45,727 nt of DNA, taken from positions 1 to 45,727 of the forward strand of contig NZ_AUDU01000066.1 of NCBI RefSeq assembly GCF_000425625.1, given 5' to 3'. Both the position numbers and the translations under genes were made by a program. Shown here one piece after another: positions 43,024-45,727 of the stretch (within the stretch, counting starts at the first letter, position 1; every line of letters begins with the position of its first letter). The notes under the pieces were generated by a model. That model did not search any database. It was not told where the DNA came from and was given only the letters and a program-made list of their open reading frames with translations. The stretch is from Stutzerimonas azotifigens DSM 17556 (GTDB lineage: Bacteria; Pseudomonadota; Gammaproteobacteria; Pseudomonadales; Pseudomonadaceae).

Positions 43024-44625
43024 ATGCGCCCAGCCTTCACTCGCCACCGTGCCGCCTGCACCCTGCATGCGATCGGCCTCACCGGTCTGCTCCTGTTCTA
43101 CGGGGAGATGGACGTGCCCTTCTGGCTCGGTGCGCTGTCGTTGATGGTGCTCGCCCTCTGGCCCTGGCTCGGGCCCTGGCGCTCCGGCGCGCAGGCTTCG
43201 CCGCCGGACGACGGCGCCGCGGCCTTCGGTGACCTGAGCCAGCGCCTGTCCCGGCACACCTGTCACAACGCGCTGGCCGCGGCGCAGGTCGCCTACGGTG
43301 TCGATCGCGTCGGCAACCGGCTGGCTTCGCAGCTGGCGGCGGTCGAGGAGATCGCCCGTGGTGCCGACGCCATCACCGGCACCGAGCGGCAGAGCGCCGA
43401 GCGCGCGGCCGCGGCGTTGCAGGCCGCCGCCGCGGTGCGGCGCTCCAGCGAAGCCGGGCAGGCCGAGCTGCAACGCGCGATCGAGCGCATGCAGCAACTC
43501 GGCGCGCAGACCGAGGCCAGCCGCGGCCTGATCGACGGCCTGGCGGCGCGCACCGAGGAAATCCGCCAGATCACCGACGTCATCCAGTCGATCGCCAGCC
43601 AGACCAACCTGCTGGCGCTCAATGCCGCCATCGAGGCCGCCCGCGCCGGCGAGGTGGGCCGCGGTTTCGCGGTGGTCGCCGACGAGGTGCGCGGGCTCGC
43701 CGGGCGCACCGCCAGCGCTACCGGCGAAGTCGCGCGGATGATCGCCGACATCCGCCAGCAGAGCGAAGCGGTGGTCGCCCATATCCTCCAGCAGGCTGGC
43801 GAACTGGACGCCGCCGTCGGGCAGATCGTTGAGACCGGCCACCAGCTGACCGGCATCGCCGGGCTGGCCGGCGACGTCGAGGCGCAGGTGGCGCAGATCG
43901 CCGCCGGCACCGAGAGCACCCACGAGCGGCTGGCCGAGCTGTTCACCGCCATCGACCAGCTGCGCGCCGACGTCAACGACAGCGGCGCGCAGACCCGCCA
44001 GGTTGGCGAGGCCGCCGAGCGGCTGGTGGAGCAGGCCGAGGTGGTCAGCGAGCAACTGGCCGAGGTGCAGCTGGACGACTATCACCAGCGCGTGTACGAC
44101 CTGGCCCGTGAAGGCGCTGCCGCGATCGCCGCGCGTTTCGAGGCGGACCTCGCCGCCGGGCGCATCGCCATCGCCGACCTGTTCGACCGCGACTACCGGC
44201 CCGAGCCCGGCACCGACCCGGTGCGCTACCACACCCGCTTCGACCACTATGCCGATGAGGTCCTGCCGGCCCTCCAGGAGCCGCTGCTGGCCCGCCACGA
44301 CGGCCTGGTCTACGCCATCGCCACCACCCCGGAGGGCTACGTGCCGACGCACAATCGCGCCTTCAGCGCGCCACCCACCGGCAAGCCGGAGATCGACCGG
44401 GTCAGGAGCCGCAGCAAGCGCCTGTTCAACGACCGCACCGGCGCGCGTTGCGGCAACCACGACCGCCCGCTGCTGCTACAGACCTACAGCCGCGACACCG
44501 GCGAGCTGATGCACGACCTCTCGGTACCGATCCTGGTTCAGGGCCGGCACTGGGGCGGGCTGCGCCTGGGCTACCGCCCCGAGCCGGCCGAGGGCGCGCC
44601 GGCACGGGCGGCCGGCAGCCGCTAA
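43024..44625 (+). CDS. Methyl-accepting protein with C-terminal sensor domain
   Basis: A 533-aa chemoreceptor-type protein. Two N-terminal hydrophobic helices (about 13-28 and 33-52), almost no periplasmic loop, then the MCP signalling coiled coil (residues 100-350) with the conserved hairpin tip [20 protein letters not shown] near 194. After it comes a C-terminal domain of about 160 residues ([20 protein letters not shown], then [20 protein letters not shown] and [11 protein letters not shown]), resembling a cache-like cytoplasmic sensory module. Sensing is therefore probably intracellular. I chose ATG 43024 because the first helix follows; the frame upstream to 42901 is not membrane-like. 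No che genes are adjacent. Confidence 0.85.
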   Translation: MRPAFTRHRAACTLHAIGLTGLLLFYGEMDVPFWLGALSLMVLALWPWLGPWRSGAQASPPDDGAAAFGDLSQRLSRHTCHNALAAAQVAYGVDRVGNRLASQLAAVEEIARGADAITGTERQSAERAAAALQAAAAVRRSSEAGQAELQRAIERMQQLGAQTEASRGLIDGLAARTEEIRQITDVIQSIASQTNLLALNAAIEAARAGEVGRGFAVVADEVRGLAGRTASATGEVARMIADIRQQSEAVVAHILQQAGELDAAVGQIVETGHQLTGIAGLAGDVEAQVAQIAAGTESTHERLAELFTAIDQLRADVNDSGAQTRQVGEAAERLVEQAEVVSEQLAEVQLDDYHQRVYDLAREGAAAIAARFEADLAAGRIAIADLFDRDYRPEPGTDPVRYHTRFDHYADEVLPALQEPLLARHDGLVYAIATTPEGYVPTHNRAFSAPPTGKPEIDRVRSRSKRLFNDRTGARCGNHDRPLLLQTYSRDTGELMHDLSVPILVQGRHWGGLRLGYRPEPAEGAPARAAGSR

Positions 44626-44675
44626 TCTTCGAGTAGACCCGCGGGTGTCGCCCCGGTCCGCCTACAGGAGCCGCC

Positions 44676-45203
44676 ATGAAGACCCTGATCGACCACCTGG
44701 CGCAGTACGCGGCCTACCACCGCGACCCGCGCAACCTGCTGACCCATTTCTTCGGCATCCCGCTGATCCTGCTGGCGGTGACCGTGCTGCTGTCACGCCA
44801 GGGCCTCGCGCTCGGCGACCTCTGGCTGAGCCCGGCGCTGCCCGCGGCGCTGGCGGCGGCGGTCTTCTATCTGCGCCTGGACCTGCGCTACGGCCTCTGC
44901 ATGCTGGCGGTGCTGGGCGCCTGCCTGTGGCTCGGCGCGGCGCTGGCGACCGGCCCGACCGCGCCCTGGCTGGCGCTGGGCCTCGGCCTGTTCGTCGTGG
45001 GCTGGGTGATCCAGTTCGTCGGCCACTACTACGAGGGGCGCAAGCCGGCCTTCGTCGACGACCTGATCGGGCTGCTGGTGGGGCCGCTGTTCGTGCTCGC
45101 CGAGCTCGGCTTCATGCTCGGCTGGCGCGAACCGGTGCGCGAGCAGATCGAAGCGCGGGCCGGCCCGGTGCGGCGCCGCGTGAAGGCGACTCCGCACGCC
45201 TGA
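44676..45203 (+). CDS. Mpo1-like / DUF962 membrane protein
   Basis: A 175-aa membrane protein of the DUF962 (Mpo1/YGL010w) family. Conserved motifs: AAYHRDPRNLLTHFFGIPL near the start and GWVIQFVGHYYEGRKPAF near 108, containing the His residues of the proposed Fe(II) site. Four or five hydrophobic helices follow the pattern of the family. Yeast Mpo1 is a dioxygenase in 2-hydroxy fatty acid alpha-oxidation; the bacterial role is not established. Ribosome site AGGAG is 7 nt upstream. Confidence 0.85.
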   Translation: MKTLIDHLAQYAAYHRDPRNLLTHFFGIPLILLAVTVLLSRQGLALGDLWLSPALPAALAAAVFYLRLDLRYGLCMLAVLGACLWLGAALATGPTAPWLALGLGLFVVGWVIQFVGHYYEGRKPAFVDDLIGLLVGPLFVLAELGFMLGWREPVREQIEARAGPVRRRVKATPHA

Positions 45204-45241
45204 GGCCGGCCTGCGGAGCCCCAGGCGGCCGCTAACATCCA

Positions 45242-45333
45242 CCTCTCCGGGAGAGGGCGGGGTGGAGGCTGGCGGGTTCGGGGCGGCGCTCCCTCATCCC
45301 GCCCTGCGGGCCACCTTCTCCCGGGGGAGAAGG
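45242..45333. repeat. Intergenic palindrome pair, terminator-like
   Basis: CCTCTCC-G-GGAGAGG (45242-45256) and CCTTCTCCC-GG-GGGAGAAGG (45314-45333), with CATCCCGCCCTGCGGGCCAC between, form the widely scattered intergenic repeat seen in many high-GC proteobacteria. It can act as a bidirectional terminator for the DUF962 gene and the IS region. Confidence 0.55.
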
Positions 45334-45398
45334 GCAAAGCGGGCCGCTGCTGGCCGAGGCTGGGTCCGTGGGCTCGAGCTTCAGCGAACATCCCCCTC

Positions 45399-45727
45399 TG
45401 TCGTGGTCAAGTTTTGGTGGACACCGGGATAGGGGATTTCAGGCGGTGGCCTTTTCGTAGTCGGTCGGTGATTGGTAGCCGAGAAAGGAGTGCAGCCGGT
45501 GTGTGTTGTAGAAGCCGACGATGTAGTGAGTGATGTCAGCCATGGCCTCGGCCTGATTGGCATAGTGCTGCTGCCAGACCCGTTCCATCTTCAGGCTCAG
45601 GAAGAAACGCTCCATGACCGCGTTGTCCCAACAGTTGCCCTTGCGGCTCATGCTGGCGACCAGGCCGTGGCGGGCCAGTAGGTCGCGATGGGCCTGGCTG
45701 GCGTACTGGCTGCCCCGGTCGGTATGC
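45399..45727 (-). mobile_element. IS3-family insertion sequence, 3' end (runs off window)
   Basis: The element appears to start at TGTCGTGGTCAAGTTTTGG (45399 on), an IS3-type end beginning with TG, and continues past the right edge. The transposase inside reads toward this end. No target duplication can be tested because the other end is outside. Confidence 0.75.
45439..45727 (-). CDS. IS3-family transposase OrfB, C-terminal part
   Basis: The C-terminal part of an rve-type transposase: HTDRGSQYASQAHRDLLARH (containing the second catalytic Asp), then MSRKGNCWDNAVMERFFLSL (the NAxxE motif carrying the catalytic Glu), ending HRLHSFLGYQSPTDYEKATA. The frame is open to the window edge, so the start is missing. 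The visible catalytic residues are intact. Confidence 0.92.
   Translation of the reverse strand, partial: HTDRGSQYASQAHRDLLARHGLVASMSRKGNCWDNAVMERFFLSLKMERVWQQHYANQAEAMADITHYIVGFYNTHRLHSFLGYQSPTDYEKATA

Noticed and set aside
42946..44460. A 504-codon minus-strand frame opposite the methyl-accepting protein
   Set aside because: It is antisense to a clear MCP coiled coil; low complexity and Gly/Asp/Leu-rich, so a shadow.

Overview
The window reads as a gammaproteobacterial chromosome of the Pseudomonas/Stutzerimonas type. The right half carries a GabD whose ends and active-site segments look pseudomonad, KGG-repeat stress proteins, an Mpo1/DUF962 protein, REP-like intergenic palindromes and a visibly GC-rich core composition. 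The left 25.9 kb is a mosaic accessory region with lower and uneven GC. It stops at an intact tRNA-Arg(CCG) gene (25904-25980, minus strand), with a broken second copy of the tRNA just beyond it. No left boundary is visible, so the island may start outside the window.

Accessory region. (a) 0.4-1.6 kb: a small membrane protein, a BPSL0761-family protein and an orphan AbiEi/DUF6088-like antitoxin. (b) 1.6-8.2 kb: a protein made of four helix-turn-helix repeats, divergent from two very large overlapping tyrosine recombinases (840 and 1037 aa). Their shared intergenic region holds two palindromes with the same 14-bp core, centred 150 bp apart. (c) 8.2-10.3 kb: an integration module with an XRE repressor-like gene, paired operators, an AlpA/Xis-like protein, a DUF3596-type integrase and a small unknown protein, closed by a terminator. 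(d) 10.5-25.5 kb: a defence cluster. It starts with an RtcR-like activator (CARF sensor, sigma-54 AAA+ domain, Fis-type HTH). A good sigma-54 promoter lies between it and hsdR. Then come hsdR-hsdM-hsdS, an OLD-family ATPase/TOPRIM nuclease in the same operon, a DUF3696 ATPase with a coupled partner, a NERD/UvrD-like helicase and a membrane protein. Near the tRNA, three 11-bp-spaced GGCACRG repeats resemble integrase arm sites.

Core region. gabD; an HDOD protein with a degenerate receiver domain; a three-gene acyl-CoA beta-oxidation operon that looks like pimF-pimC-pimD (enoyl-CoA hydratase/3-hydroxyacyl-CoA dehydrogenase plus two acyl-CoA dehydrogenases); an alpha/beta hydrolase divergent from a TetR regulator; an IclR regulator; a DUF2795 protein; six tandem KGG stress-protein genes (two shorter than 60 aa); a polytopic membrane protein; a PaaH/PaaC-like 3-hydroxyacyl-CoA dehydrogenase; a 28-aa membrane protein; a methyl-accepting protein with a C-terminal sensory extension; a DUF962 protein; and the end of an IS3-family element running off the right edge.

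Regulatory logic visible in the DNA. A palindrome of the form TTYYGC-N3-GCGRAA occurs upstream of the IclR gene, the pim-like operon and the paaH-like gene, suggesting one acyl-CoA regulon. Separately, the CARF/sigma-54 activator beside a sigma-54 promoter suggests that the type I restriction-modification operon is switched on by an RNA- or nucleotide-derived signal. That is the most interesting candidate system here, followed by the paired giant recombinases.
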